A stretch of DNA of 64,000 bases from an uncultured Porphyromonadaceae bacterium (GCA_900545955.1 URAU01000002.1:62001-126000), one strand, 5' to 3'. Positions 8,358 to 17,492 are shown, counted from the first letter of the stretch. The notes: generated by a model from the letters alone, not told the origin. Program-made: numbers and translations.

Positions 8358-9635
8358 ATGAACATCCTACTGCTTGGCTCAGGCGGCCGCGAATCGGCCC
8401 TGGCCTGGAAATTAAGCTGCAGCCCTCTCACCCGCAAGCTATTCATCGCCCCCGGCAACGGCGGCACAGGCAATTTCGGCGTCAACGTGGCCATTTCGCC
8501 GCTCGATTTCATCGCCATCGAGGAATTCGTGAAAACCAATGCCATCGACCTCCTTGTGGTCGGCAACGAAGATCCCCTCGTGGCCGGTATAACCGACTAT
8601 TTCCGCCACCGCCTCCCCTCGCTGCTTGTGGTCGGTCCTGAAAAGGCCGGGGCCATGCTCGAAGGGAGCAAGGATTTCGCCAAGCAGTTCATGGCCGAAT
8701 TCGGAATCCCTACGGCCCGCTACCGCTCGTTCACCCGCGAGACGCTCCACGACGGCTACACCTTCCTCGAATCGCTCAAGGCGCCATATGTACTTAAGGC
8801 CGACGGCCTTGCCGCCGGAAAAGGAGTGCTGATACTCGACTCGCTCGACGAGGCAAAGTCCGAGCTGAAGGCAATGCTCAACGGCATGTTCGGAGCATCA
8901 AGCGCTACGGTCGTAATCGAGGAATTCCTCAAGGGGATTGAATGCTCCGTGTTCGTGCTCACCGACGGCCACGGAGGCTACCGCATCCTCCCCGTGGCGA
9001 AAGACTACAAGCGCGTGGGCGAGGGCGACACCGGCCTCAATACCGGCGGCATGGGTGCAGTAAGCCCCGTACCGTTTGCCGACGAGGCTTTCATGGCCAA
9101 GGTTGAGGAACGCATCGTGCGTCCCACCGTCGACGGCCTTCTGAGCCGTGGCATCGACTACCGCGGATTCATCTTCCTCGGCCTCATCAACGTGGAGGGC
9201 GAGCCGATGGTGATTGAATACAACGTGCGCATGGGCGACCCTGAGACCGAGGTCGTCATGCTGCGCATCGCCTCCGACCTCGTGCCGCTGCTCAAGGCAG
9301 CCGCCGAAGGCGCGCTGGGCGACATTCCGCTCGACACCGATTCGCGCGCGGCAGCCACGGTGATGCTCGTATCGGGCGGTTATCCGGGCAGCTACGAGAA
9401 GGGGAAGGTTATCTCCGGACTCGATGCCGCCACCTCCTCGATACTCTTCCATGCCGGCACCGCCCAGACGGCCACCGGCGACGTGATAACCTCCGGCGGA
9501 CGCGTAATCGCCGTGAGCAGCTACGGTGACACCATCGCCGCCGCTCTCGCCACGAGCTACGCCACGGCCGAAGGGATACTCTTCGACGGCAAGTACAACC
9601 GCCGCGACATCGGGCGCGACCTGATGAACCTCTGA
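8358..9635 (+). CDS. purD: Phosphoribosylamine-glycine ligase
   Basis: 425 residues, the normal length for GARS. It begins MNILLLGSGGRESALAWKL, the classic PurD N-terminal glycine-rich motif. The ATP-grasp region shows VLKADGLAAGKGV, FLKGIECSVF, NTGGMGAVSP and EYNVRMGDPETEVVM. It catalyses ATP-dependent joining of 5-phosphoribosylamine and glycine, step two of de novo purine synthesis, in the cytoplasm. It follows the rRNA methyltransferase by 30 nt and precedes a membrane-protein gene by 22 nt, so co-transcription is likely. Confidence 0.97.
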   Translation: MNILLLGSGGRESALAWKLSCSPLTRKLFIAPGNGGTGNFGVNVAISPLDFIAIEEFVKTNAIDLLVVGNEDPLVAGITDYFRHRLPSLLVVGPEKAGAMLEGSKDFAKQFMAEFGIPTARYRSFTRETLHDGYTFLESLKAPYVLKADGLAAGKGVLILDSLDEAKSELKAMLNGMFGASSATVVIEEFLKGIECSVFVLTDGHGGYRILPVAKDYKRVGEGDTGLNTGGMGAVSPVPFADEAFMAKVEERIVRPTVDGLLSRGIDYRGFIFLGLINVEGEPMVIEYNVRMGDPETEVVMLRIASDLVPLLKAAAEGALGDIPLDTDSRAAATVMLVSGGYPGSYEKGKVISGLDAATSSILFHAGTAQTATGDVITSGGRVIAVSSYGDTIAAALATSYATAEGILFDGKYNRRDIGRDLMNL

Positions 9636-9657
9636 TTTTCGCCCTCTCTGCCTCCTG

Positions 9658-10641
9658 ATGAAAGCACGCGACATAACAGCATTCCTCCACGGCAAGTCGG
9701 CCACAATCGTGGCTGCTGTTTTCGCCTTCGTGAGCTGCGTTGTGGCGTGGCAGCGCGGTGCCGTCATCCCTATCGAAGGTGACCTTGGCGTAGGCTTCCC
9801 GTCGGCCAACATGTGGATTGCCTCCGCCCGAACATCGGCAATAGTCAATATGGCACTCACCGCCGTGGTGGCGCTCGCAATGCTGTATATCAACCGGGTA
9901 TTCAACGTGTTGCGCTCGCTCACTTCGCTGGTGGCGACGATGTTTCTGGTGCTTCAGGCGGCTGTTCCGTCGGCGCTGGGACAGTTCTACGGCGGCACGA
10001 TTCTCGCGCTGCTCGTAATGATCTGCTGCGGGCTGCTGTTCAGCGTGTTCGGGGAGCGCCTGGGCCAGCGCCACGTGTTTCTGGTATTCTTCCTCTTTGC
10101 CGGAGCGGCCTTCACCCAAGTGGGCTACCTTTTTTTCCTCCCCGCGCTCCTGCTGGGAGTGATGCAGATGCGCATCTTCTCGCTGAAATCCTTTCTGGCG
10201 GCCCTGCTGGGCACCATAACGCCTCCCTGGATACTTTTCGGGTTCGGGCTGGTGACGCCCGACCAACTTCAGTGGCCCGGAATGGCATTTGAACTATGGC
10301 ACCTTTTCGAGAGCAACGACATGGTGCCCACGTTCGTCACCATCGGCGTGACGCTTCTCACGGGCATCGGTTTCACCGTGGCCAACCTGATGAAGATTCT
10401 CAGCTACAACTCGCGCGTACGCGCTTACAACGGCTTTCTGACGATGATGCTCATCTACACAAGCGTGCTGGTAGTGCTGAATTTCGGCAACTTCATGTTC
10501 TACGTTCCGCTGCTCAACTGCCTGGTGGCATATCAGATAGGGCATTTCTTCACCTACCGCCGCAACAACCGCAGCTATGTGGCTATTTTGGCCGTAGCAG
10601 CTGTCTACGTAGCCCTTTATATCTGGGCGGTTGCAGTCTGA
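9658..10641 (+). CDS. Polytopic membrane protein of unknown function
   Basis: 327 residues with about eight to ten hydrophobic spans, for example IVAAVFAFVSCVVAW, IVNMALTAVVALAMLY, TILALLVMICCGLLFSVF, LLTGIGFTVANLM and YVAILAVAAVYVALYIW. I see no catalytic or transporter motif. It lies between purD and pdxB with short gaps (22 and 14 nt), a context that suggests operon membership rather than function. The overall look (short loops, a GQFYGG segment, conserved aromatic residues) resembles uncharacterised Bacteroidetes inner-membrane proteins; a GT-C-like or DUF6427-type protein is possible but unproven. Confidence 0.8.
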   Translation: MKARDITAFLHGKSATIVAAVFAFVSCVVAWQRGAVIPIEGDLGVGFPSANMWIASARTSAIVNMALTAVVALAMLYINRVFNVLRSLTSLVATMFLVLQAAVPSALGQFYGGTILALLVMICCGLLFSVFGERLGQRHVFLVFFLFAGAAFTQVGYLFFLPALLLGVMQMRIFSLKSFLAALLGTITPPWILFGFGLVTPDQLQWPGMAFELWHLFESNDMVPTFVTIGVTLLTGIGFTVANLMKILSYNSRVRAYNGFLTMMLIYTSVLVVLNFGNFMFYVPLLNCLVAYQIGHFFTYRRNNRSYVAILAVAAVYVALYIWAVAV

Positions 10642-10655
10642 CTTCTTATTTCCCG

Positions 10656-11708
10656 ATGACAAAACGAATCGTAATCGAATCGCATATCCCGTTTGTAGGC
10701 AATCAGCTCGACGGGATAGCCGAGGTTGTACGCCTCGCTCCGGAAGAGACAACCCGCGAAGCCGTGGCCGACGCCGACGCGCTGATAGTACGCACGCGCA
10801 CACGCTGCGACGCCTCGCTGCTCGAAGGCTCGCGCGTGGGCCTGGTGGCCACCGCCACCATCGGCACCGACCATATCGACAAGGAATACTGCCAATCCCG
10901 CAGTATCGAGGTGGTGTCGGCACCCGGGTGCAACGCCCCCGCCGTAGCGCAATACGTCTGGGCGTCTGTCCTGACCCTCCGGCCTCAGATTGAAGGGCTC
11001 ACAATCGGCATCGTAGGCATGGGCCATGTGGGGACCATCGTGGCCGACTGGGCGCGCCGCCTCGGCGTGCGTGTGCTCCCATGCGACCCTCCGCGCGAGC
11101 GCGAGGAATCCCGCAGCGACTTCTGGAAGGAGCTGCCGGCGGTTCCCGAACCCTTCACTGACCTCGCCACGATAGCGCGCGAGGCCGACATAATCACATT
11201 CCATACACCCCACACCAAAGAAGGGCTCGACCCCACACATCATCTGGCCGACGAGAAGTTTTTCAACGCTCTGGAGCGCCGGCCCATCGTAATTAACGCC
11301 GCGCGCGGTCCCATCGTGGCCACAGAAGCCATTTTAAAGGCCATAGAAGCGAAGAAAATCAGCGAAGCGGTAATTGACTGCTGGGAGGGGGAACCGCGCA
11401 TCAGCGAGCCTCTCCTGGCCTCGGCCGCCATAGCCACCCCCCACATTGCCGGATACTCTATCGAAGGCAAACAGCGCGCCACCGCTGCCGCCCTCCGCGC
11501 CGCCCTCCGATACTTCGGCGCCCCGGCCGAGCGCATCGCCTCCATCACCGCCCCTCCCGCCTACCATTCCGACATCCGGATTACTCCCGAGGCAATTCTT
11601 GCCTCCTACAACCCCCTGGCGGACACAGCCACCCTCCGCGCCGACTTCACCCCTGCCCGCTTCGAACAGCTCCGCAACACCTACCCCCTCCGCCACGAAC
11701 TCCTCTAA
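10656..11708 (+). CDS. pdxB: 4-phosphoerythronate dehydrogenase
   Basis: 350 residues from the ATG at 10656 (MTKRIVIESHIPFVG). D-2-hydroxyacid dehydrogenase layout: NAD-binding GIVGMGHVGTIVADWAR with LPCDPPRE, HTPHTKEGLDPTHHLAD, the INAARGPIV arginine, a CWEGEP glutamate and HIAGYSIEGK carrying the catalytic His. The CDPPR and HIAGY-EGK signatures are specific to PdxB, which oxidises 4-phospho-D-erythronate in DXP-independent pyridoxal phosphate synthesis. A pdxJ gene at 47425 fits the same pathway. A C-terminal PdxB dimerisation region is present. The TAA stop overlaps the stop of the convergent gene (CTAA shared). Confidence 0.94.
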   Translation: MTKRIVIESHIPFVGNQLDGIAEVVRLAPEETTREAVADADALIVRTRTRCDASLLEGSRVGLVATATIGTDHIDKEYCQSRSIEVVSAPGCNAPAVAQYVWASVLTLRPQIEGLTIGIVGMGHVGTIVADWARRLGVRVLPCDPPREREESRSDFWKELPAVPEPFTDLATIAREADIITFHTPHTKEGLDPTHHLADEKFFNALERRPIVINAARGPIVATEAILKAIEAKKISEAVIDCWEGEPRISEPLLASAAIATPHIAGYSIEGKQRATAAALRAALRYFGAPAERIASITAPPAYHSDIRITPEAILASYNPLADTATLRADFTPARFEQLRNTYPLRHELL

Positions 11709-13453
11709 TCCCCACTTGGCGCGTAGCGTCGGAGCGGATAGCGGGCGAGGCCGTCGAGTATAGTGCGCGGCTTTGTGTAAAGGAGGGGATATTCCTGCTC
11801 GGGAAGGAGCATCCAGGAGTCGAAATAGTCGATGCCGAAAACCCTGAAGAGATGGCTCTTGTCGGCGATTGCGCCGATGCTGCGGCGCTCGGTGAATGCT
11901 ATTCCGCGCTCGCGAAACTGCTGGCGCATCGTCGGGGTCAGATTCACGGTCTCAATGGGCTTGCCGAGCGCCTTCTGCGTTGTGAAAACGTAGTTAATAT
12001 AATGGGTGTAGGCAAGACGCGAGGCGAGCGTCAAGGCGCCGGAAACAGCTCCGTTGGCGCATACAAGAAGAAATACGGCTGTTCGCAGAATCCGGTTCAG
12101 ACGCGTCCGGCTCTTTTGTCCAAGTAGCGAGATTATTACCGGGATTATAAGAGCGAGCCAGAGAAAAGGGATGTATCTCGCCCACCAGGACTGCTCAAAG
12201 AGCAGGCTCATGGCAAAAACGAGGCCGTAGACCATCCACCACCGCTTCGACGGCCGGTTTATAATCATAAGGATTAGGCCGATAACGAGGCATGGGAACA
12301 TCAACACCCCGAAGCCGTTAACGCGCATGTCGCCCACATAGGAGGCCTTCAGTCCTTCTGCCGTCACGTCGCCGCGAAGAAGTGCCCAGGACATATCCGG
12401 TAGGGAGAGCAACGATTTCGCAAAATATTCAAAGCGATTCCCTCCGGTAAACATCGCCGGAGTATTAGCGGTCATTATGTCAACGCCGTCGCCGCCGATG
12501 AGCGGGTAAAAGGGCGATAGATAGCCGGTTGTATTGGTGACGTACGGATTGAATCCTATCACTGCCACCCCCACCGCCAGCCCTGCGACAGCGACTACCA
12601 TGCAACGCCGGAACAGTGCAAACCTTTTAAAGCACAAAAGCCACACAGCAAAGACGATACACTCCACACCGAGATAAAAGAAGTGGGTGAACTTGGTGTT
12701 GATGCCCAGACCGATGGCAAAAAACAGCACAAGCCACGCGAAAATATCGGTTTCATCACGATACAGGCGCAGAAAGGCGCAGATAAGCAGAATCGTCTCG
12801 AACCATATGCAGAAGTCATTGTAGAACGACAGCATTTGTCTGATTGCCACGGGATTCAAGGCAGCTATAACCACGAGTATTATCCTCCACTTGGCCGATA
12901 TTTTCGGCCATATCATCCTGACAGTGCTCCACATCAGCGCCAGAGCCGCGGCGGCGAGGCTGAAATTCACGCACTTCGCAGTCTGGAGATTACCCGTGAA
13001 GGCAAGAACGGTAGCGCCCGTCAGCTCCAGAAGCTTGGCATAATGCGCAGCCCACACCGAGCCGTTCGGGGGTGTTTCATTGATTGGATTCCAGCCGTCG
13101 GTCAGCATCACCGAGATATCGTAGTGATAGCCCATGCTGTCGAAAGTAGTATCGTAAACCGCCTGACAGACCGCAATCGCCGCCGCCATAAAAAGTACCC
13201 CTATTGCCGAGGCAGCGATGCCTCTGCGCCGGTCGGCCGAGAGCAGCGTATTACCGATAAGCGCCAACACAAGCGAGACGGGGAAAATCCACGGCCCAAG
13301 CCGCCCTCCGCCCAGAAGCACGCTCCCCGCAATCACCGCATCGAACCATAGAGCCATAAGCAAAAACATGCCGAAAAGCCCCGCCCGACTTTCAGCATAT
13401 TTCGTTATCGGCAGTTTGCTCTTACACTGATATTCAGTCTTTTGCTTTTCCAT
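11705..13453 (-). CDS. Multi-spanning GT-C-like membrane glycosyltransferase candidate
   Basis: 582 residues from MEKQKTEYQCKSK at 13453; the frame extends to 13768 but that part lies antisense inside the transposase gene and looks non-coding. About eleven hydrophobic helices alternate with short loops, and the first large outside loop carries DTTFDSMGYHYDIS, reminiscent of the acidic loop of GT-C enzymes (ArnT/PMT-like). A soluble C-terminal segment of about 110 residues follows. Lipid-linked sugar transfer at the inner membrane is inferred; no specific family was recognised. The transposase stop is only 5 nt upstream of its start, so it may be read through from there. Its TAG overlaps the pdxB stop. 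Confidence 0.75.
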   Translation of the reverse strand: MEKQKTEYQCKSKLPITKYAESRAGLFGMFLLMALWFDAVIAGSVLLGGGRLGPWIFPVSLVLALIGNTLLSADRRRGIAASAIGVLFMAAAIAVCQAVYDTTFDSMGYHYDISVMLTDGWNPINETPPNGSVWAAHYAKLLELTGATVLAFTGNLQTAKCVNFSLAAAALALMWSTVRMIWPKISAKWRIILVVIAALNPVAIRQMLSFYNDFCIWFETILLICAFLRLYRDETDIFAWLVLFFAIGLGINTKFTHFFYLGVECIVFAVWLLCFKRFALFRRCMVVAVAGLAVGVAVIGFNPYVTNTTGYLSPFYPLIGGDGVDIMTANTPAMFTGGNRFEYFAKSLLSLPDMSWALLRGDVTAEGLKASYVGDMRVNGFGVLMFPCLVIGLILMIINRPSKRWWMVYGLVFAMSLLFEQSWWARYIPFLWLALIIPVIISLLGQKSRTRLNRILRTAVFLLVCANGAVSGALTLASRLAYTHYINYVFTTQKALGKPIETVNLTPTMRQQFRERGIAFTERRSIGAIADKSHLFRVFGIDYFDSWMLLPEQEYPLLYTKPRTILDGLARYPLRRYAPSGD

Positions 13454-13458
13454 TATGT

Positions 13459-14370
13459 CTACAATAAATTCGGTATTACTGCGTCCTCGCAGCAGATGGC
13501 ATCGGCCAGGGAGTTCATGGCCAGGCAGTTCCGACGGGTGAGACTCTCGCCAGCCCCCACATTCTGCCCGGCCGAAAGAATTAGCATCCGGCCTGACTCG
13601 CAGAGGTCGAAATCGTGGCCGACCGGCTTGTAGCGGTCGTCCATCCGGTCGGGGACAATCAGAATAAACCGACCATCGATGGCATCGGCCCGGTCGCGCA
13701 CCGCCTTCTCGGCCGCCGAAATGAACGGCGAAACGAGCACACCGCCGTTTGAGGCGGTGTAAAGCCATTGTTCGAGATTGTTGCGGCGCGTCTCCTCGGA
13801 ATCAGCGCGGTGCACCACAACCTGCTCCCGAAACGGGTTTTCGAGCAGCTGAAAATTCCCGTAGGCCTGATAGACCTCCTTCCCTACCCTCAGCGAATTC
13901 GTGCGCTTGAAATACTCCGGAAACGCCCTCCGCACCGCCAGCCTCCTCGGATTCTCCCGTATATACCGGTAGAGCGTATCGAGAGACCTCCCCGCATGAA
14001 GGATACAATCGTAAAAATCCTCATCGAAAATAGGGCTATCGAAGCCGGTCAATTCGCGATAATCCTTATGAATCTGAATCTTGAATTTTCCGATATACTG
14101 GCCCAAATGGAGATCGGTCGGAGCGGTAACAAACAGAAGAAGATGCAGATGGTCAGGCATTATGCTGTACTGAAGTATTTTCAGATTCGCATTTAGCGCT
14201 GATATATTTCTTATATTCTTCTCAATAATCGCGCCAAGCGGGCTGCGCGCTATCCCGGCTGTCGGAAAGTCGCCGCATAAACTTCCGAAAGCCGGTATGC
14301 CAGCGGCTTTTGAAATCGTTATATGATAGATACAACGAGAGCGGTAATCATGATTAAACTTGCGCGGCAT
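13459..14370 (-). CDS. REP-associated tyrosine transposase (RAYT/TnpA_REP-like) with C-terminal extra domain
   Basis: 303 residues beginning MPRKFNHDYRSRCIYHITIS. The Y1-transposase core occupies about residues 1-165: the HUH motif is in MPDHLHLLLFV, and a following helix (GQYIGKFKIQIHKDY) offers the candidate nucleophilic tyrosine. Such single-copy transposases act on REP palindromes rather than on their own ends. Just upstream lies an inverted pair of 18-nt palindromes (14400-14417, 14485-14502), as expected for this family. Residues about 185-300 form a separate module (GGVLVSPFISAAEKAVRD ... DLCESGRMLILSA) that looks like a DprA/SLOG-type Rossmann fold (inference). It ends 5 nt before the GT-C gene. 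Confidence 0.8.
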   Translation of the reverse strand: MPRKFNHDYRSRCIYHITISKAAGIPAFGSLCGDFPTAGIARSPLGAIIEKNIRNISALNANLKILQYSIMPDHLHLLLFVTAPTDLHLGQYIGKFKIQIHKDYRELTGFDSPIFDEDFYDCILHAGRSLDTLYRYIRENPRRLAVRRAFPEYFKRTNSLRVGKEVYQAYGNFQLLENPFREQVVVHRADSEETRRNNLEQWLYTASNGGVLVSPFISAAEKAVRDRADAIDGRFILIVPDRMDDRYKPVGHDFDLCESGRMLILSAGQNVGAGESLTRRNCLAMNSLADAICCEDAVIPNLL

Positions 14371-14399
14371 AGGCGGCTTTTGCTTGGATTAAAGAATAC

Positions 14400-14502
14400 C
14401 CAGCGGCAAGCCGCTGGCACGAAAACAAAAGATTATGCAAAAAACAAAAGATTATGAAAATGGGGGTAGCTTTTGTTCCTGGTGCCGGCGGCTTGCCGGC
14501 GG
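14400..14502. repeat. Inverted pair of REP-like palindromes beside the transposase
   Basis: Unit 1 (14400-14417) is a perfect 8-bp stem, CCAGCGGC-AA-GCCGCTGG, followed by CAC. Unit 2 (14485-14502) is the same element in reverse orientation; its minus strand matches unit 1 at 18 of 21 positions including the GCAAGCC core and trailing GGCAC. Between them, ACAAAAGATTATG is directly repeated. The arrangement is that of a BIME (two REPs in opposite orientation). Confidence 0.8.
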
Positions 14503-14592
14503 AGGAAAAGGGGCGAAAAAGAGAGAAAAAAAGACGCGAAAGAAAAGAGAGGAATCGGCGGGAGAGATGGATGGCAAAAGCCGCCGCAGGGG

Positions 14593-16155
14593 TTATTTCA
14601 GGCCCCAGGATGAGCGGTCGAGGTTGCGGTAGGAGACGGCCTCGTGCATGTGGATTGCAGAGATGGGGAAATCGGGGTCGGCGGCTATGTTGGCAGGGTC
14701 GAGGTCGGCGATGGTGCGGGCAACCTTGAGAATGCGGTCGTAGGCGCGGGCGCTCATGTCGAAGCGCGTCATGGTGGTTTCCAGCACGCGCATGGCCTCG
14801 TCGGCGGGGCGTGCCCAGCGGGCTATGAGGCGAGGCGTCATCTGGGCGTTGCAGTGCACGCCCGGGGTGTCGGCAAACCGCCGGCTCTGGATTTCGCGCG
14901 CACGCACCACGCGCGCACGGATATCGGCCGATTTCTCGCCTGACGCCATCGACTGCAGCTCCATGAACGGCACGGGAAGTATTTCCACCTGGAGGTCGAT
15001 GCGGTCGAGCAGCGGACCGGAAATACGGCTGAGATAGCGTTGTACCTGCACCTGCGAGCACTGGCATTCCTTGGTTGGATGGTTGTAGTAGCCGCACGGA
15101 CACGGGTTCATCGACGCCACAAGCATGAACCCGGCGGGGTAGTCGACAGCGTATTTGGCGCGAGATATGTTGATGTGACGGTCTTCGAGCGGCTGCCGGA
15201 GTACTTCGAGCACCGACCGGCTGAACTCCGGAAATTCGTCGAGAAAGAGCACTCCATTGTGGGCGAGCGAAATCTCGCCCGGAACGGGATTGGTACCTCC
15301 ACCTACAAGTGCCACGGGCGAAATAGTATGATGGGGAGCCCGGAACGGACGGGTGGTCATAAGCATGGAGCCACCCTTGAGTTTGCCCGCCACGGAATGG
15401 ATTTTGGTTGTCTCCAGCGCTTCGCCGAGCGTGAGAGGGGGCAAAATGGAGGGAAGCCGTTTGGCCATCATCGACTTGCCGGCTCCGGGAGGACCCACGA
15501 GCAGAATATTATGTCCGCCTGCACAGGCTACCTCGAAAGCCCTCTTTACGTTTTCCTGCCCTTTGACATCGGAAAAATCGAAATCGAACGAAGCATAGGC
15601 CCGGCTGAACTCCTCGCGGGTGTTCACCACCGTGGGCGCGGGATGCGTGTTGCCGGCGAGAAAATCGATTACCTCGGCGAGGCTTTCCATCCCATACACC
15701 TCCAGATTATTGACTACGGCGGCTTCGAGAGCGTTGGCCTTGGGCAGAATGATTCCTTTCAGTTTCCTGGCCCGCGCCATGATGGCCATGGGGAGCACCC
15801 CTTTTACGGGGAGCAGGGTGCCGTCGAGGCTCATTTCTCCCATTATCAGATAGTCGCCGAAGCAGTTGGCCCCGATCTGGCCGTCGGCGGCAAGTACGCC
15901 CAGCGCGATCGGGAGGTCGTAGGCCGGTCCTTCCTTCTTCACGTCGCCCGGTGCCAGGTTGACAACCACCTTTTTGCGCGGAAATTCGTAGCCGGCCTGC
16001 TGAATGGCTGATACGACGCGCTCGCCGCTCTCCTTCACGGCCGTATCGGGCAATCCGACCATCACGAACTGTATACCCGTGTCGGTAAGTACTTCTACGG
16101 TTACGGGGATGGCATCAATGCCCTGGATGGCGGCGGCTGAAATCTTTACGAGCAT
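14593..16155 (-). CDS. comM: YifB/ComM family AAA+ ATPase (Mg-chelatase-like)
   Basis: 520 residues, normal for YifB/ComM. Residues 1-170 are the Lon-protease-like S5-fold domain (MLVKISAAAIQGIDAIPVTV). The AAA+ core has Walker A GPPGAGKSMMAKRLPSILPP, Walker B-like GVLFLDEFPEF and the MgChl signature VASMNPCPCGY, with a C-terminal Mg_chelatase_C domain. ComM is a hexameric helicase that promotes branch migration during integration of transformed DNA; the Bacteroidales role is not established. It sits 68 nt downstream of a lipoprotein gene on the same strand. Confidence 0.93.
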   Translation of the reverse strand: MLVKISAAAIQGIDAIPVTVEVLTDTGIQFVMVGLPDTAVKESGERVVSAIQQAGYEFPRKKVVVNLAPGDVKKEGPAYDLPIALGVLAADGQIGANCFGDYLIMGEMSLDGTLLPVKGVLPMAIMARARKLKGIILPKANALEAAVVNNLEVYGMESLAEVIDFLAGNTHPAPTVVNTREEFSRAYASFDFDFSDVKGQENVKRAFEVACAGGHNILLVGPPGAGKSMMAKRLPSILPPLTLGEALETTKIHSVAGKLKGGSMLMTTRPFRAPHHTISPVALVGGGTNPVPGEISLAHNGVLFLDEFPEFSRSVLEVLRQPLEDRHINISRAKYAVDYPAGFMLVASMNPCPCGYYNHPTKECQCSQVQVQRYLSRISGPLLDRIDLQVEILPVPFMELQSMASGEKSADIRARVVRAREIQSRRFADTPGVHCNAQMTPRLIARWARPADEAMRVLETTMTRFDMSARAYDRILKVARTIADLDPANIAADPDFPISAIHMHEAVSYRNLDRSSWGLK

Positions 16156-16223
16156 GGCGGCGGAAAAGGAATATGGGTATTCTGAATTTTATATGATAAA
16201 GAAAGCCCCGAGGGGATCAGCAA

Positions 16224-17285
16224 TCAGCGGCGCGGCTTTTTGCCTGTAAGGGCAATCGAGCCTGCGGATTTTGCCGACGGGCCACGGTATAGCACCCTCA
16301 TGGTGGAATCAGTCACCACAAACCAGGGCATACCGGCTACGGCAATATCGTCGAGTCCCATTATGGCAAACGGAGCGGGTGTCCATCCGCGCTTCACGCC
16401 CGGGAAACGTCCGATCGAATCGGTTTTGGCAATCTCGCGCAACGACGCGAGCCACGCGGCTGTATCCGGATCGGCCGAAATATCCACGATATTCACTTTG
16501 GGCGTCGAGGAGGCTGAAACGCTACGGAGCAACCCCACAACCGAATCGGAGGCACGGGAACCGGCGTCGGTGAACAGCAGCAGACTGCGGGCCGACGTGC
16601 GCGGGTCTACAGTAAGCATCTGCCCCTTGCGGTCGGCAATTGTAAAGGATTCGATTCTGACGGAATCGACGGGCACGGCCAGCCGCCGAGCGAGATCGGA
16701 TATGCCGCGCAGCGATGCACATCGCGACACCTTGTCGCTGACACTCTCCACGAGTTCCAACGCCTGCGCTTCGTGGCCCGGGATGTAAAAATAATTTGCC
16801 AGAAGTGTACCCGACGCATAGCGGTCGGGATTATCGCGCACATATGCCGCCACGGCTGCGTTGAGAGAGTCGTGATTGCCCGACCGGACAGCATCTGCGT
16901 TGGCCTTCAGAAATTTAGCCACACCTTCGGCATCGTTATTCCCTTTAAGTTCCACCGACGTAGGGTCGGCGAGACTGAAGGTTCCCTCGATATTGTCGCC
17001 GGGGGCGGCATTGAAGGCGGCAAGCATACGGCCGTTGCCGGTATAAAGGCGTACCATTACCGGCGCTCCAGCGCGGGCATCGACGGCAAACTTGCCGTCG
17101 ACAGCCGTGGCAGTGACGTTCTGCACGGCGCCGTTGTCGAAATATATCAGACGCAGATTGCCCGTGCCGAAATCCGTGATTTTACCATTGATACGAAACG
17201 CTCCGTCGTTGCCACACGAGGTGAACGTCAGGAGTGCCGCTACAGCCGTCAGCCACGCCGCAATTTTTATGAGAATCCTGTCCAT
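16224..17285 (-). CDS. Lipoprotein with DUF4369-like and thioredoxin-like domains, lacking CxxC
   Basis: 353 residues from MDRILIKIAAW at 17285; the longer frame to 17465 adds a non-signal-like leader. The signal peptide ends at a lipobox (LLTFTSC), so the mature protein is lipid-anchored, probably in the periplasm. After the cysteine comes a beta-rich part like DUF4369 (FRINGKITDFGTGNLRLIYF), then a helical middle, then a thioredoxin/TlpA-like fold (ARSLLLFTDAGSRASDSVV ... GMPWFVVTDSTMRVLYRG) with the characteristic cis-Pro strand. The place where redox-active members have CxxC reads DAGSRAS, so disulfide chemistry is unlikely. Function unknown. Confidence 0.8.
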   Translation of the reverse strand: MDRILIKIAAWLTAVAALLTFTSCGNDGAFRINGKITDFGTGNLRLIYFDNGAVQNVTATAVDGKFAVDARAGAPVMVRLYTGNGRMLAAFNAAPGDNIEGTFSLADPTSVELKGNNDAEGVAKFLKANADAVRSGNHDSLNAAVAAYVRDNPDRYASGTLLANYFYIPGHEAQALELVESVSDKVSRCASLRGISDLARRLAVPVDSVRIESFTIADRKGQMLTVDPRTSARSLLLFTDAGSRASDSVVGLLRSVSASSTPKVNIVDISADPDTAAWLASLREIAKTDSIGRFPGVKRGWTPAPFAIMGLDDIAVAGMPWFVVTDSTMRVLYRGPSAKSAGSIALTGKKPRR

Positions 17286-17484
17286 TTCGCTGATTTCAGA
17301 AAAAGTTTCCCCATCCGGCGAACTTTCAGGGCGCCGACAAGGTATATATGAGAGGATGGCTGCCGCATCAGGACGACGTCCTGCCAGCCTTCCCCTACAA
17401 AGGTAGGCGTTTTCTGCCAATTTTGCCGAACATGGGATGATAAATTGAACTATCCCCGATGGCAAAAATCATCGGCAAATATCT

Positions 17485-17492
17485 TATCTTTG
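17485..17492 (+). promoter_or_regulatory. -7 element for pldA
   Basis: TATCTTTG fits TAnnTTTG, 50 nt before the pldA ATG. No TTTG at the usual spacing. Confidence 0.5.

Noticed and set aside
13454..13768. N-terminal extension of the GT-C-like gene
   Set aside because: It lies within the transposase gene on the same strand in another frame and reads as Arg/Gly/Pro-rich noise.
14600..16150. YifB-like ATPase as a magnesium chelatase subunit
   Set aside because: The N-terminal S5-like domain and overall length fit YifB/ComM, not BchI/ChlI.
16195..16215. Small CCCC-TC-GGGG hairpin after the lipoprotein gene as a terminator
   Set aside because: The loop would be only two bases and the stem four, too weak to support.
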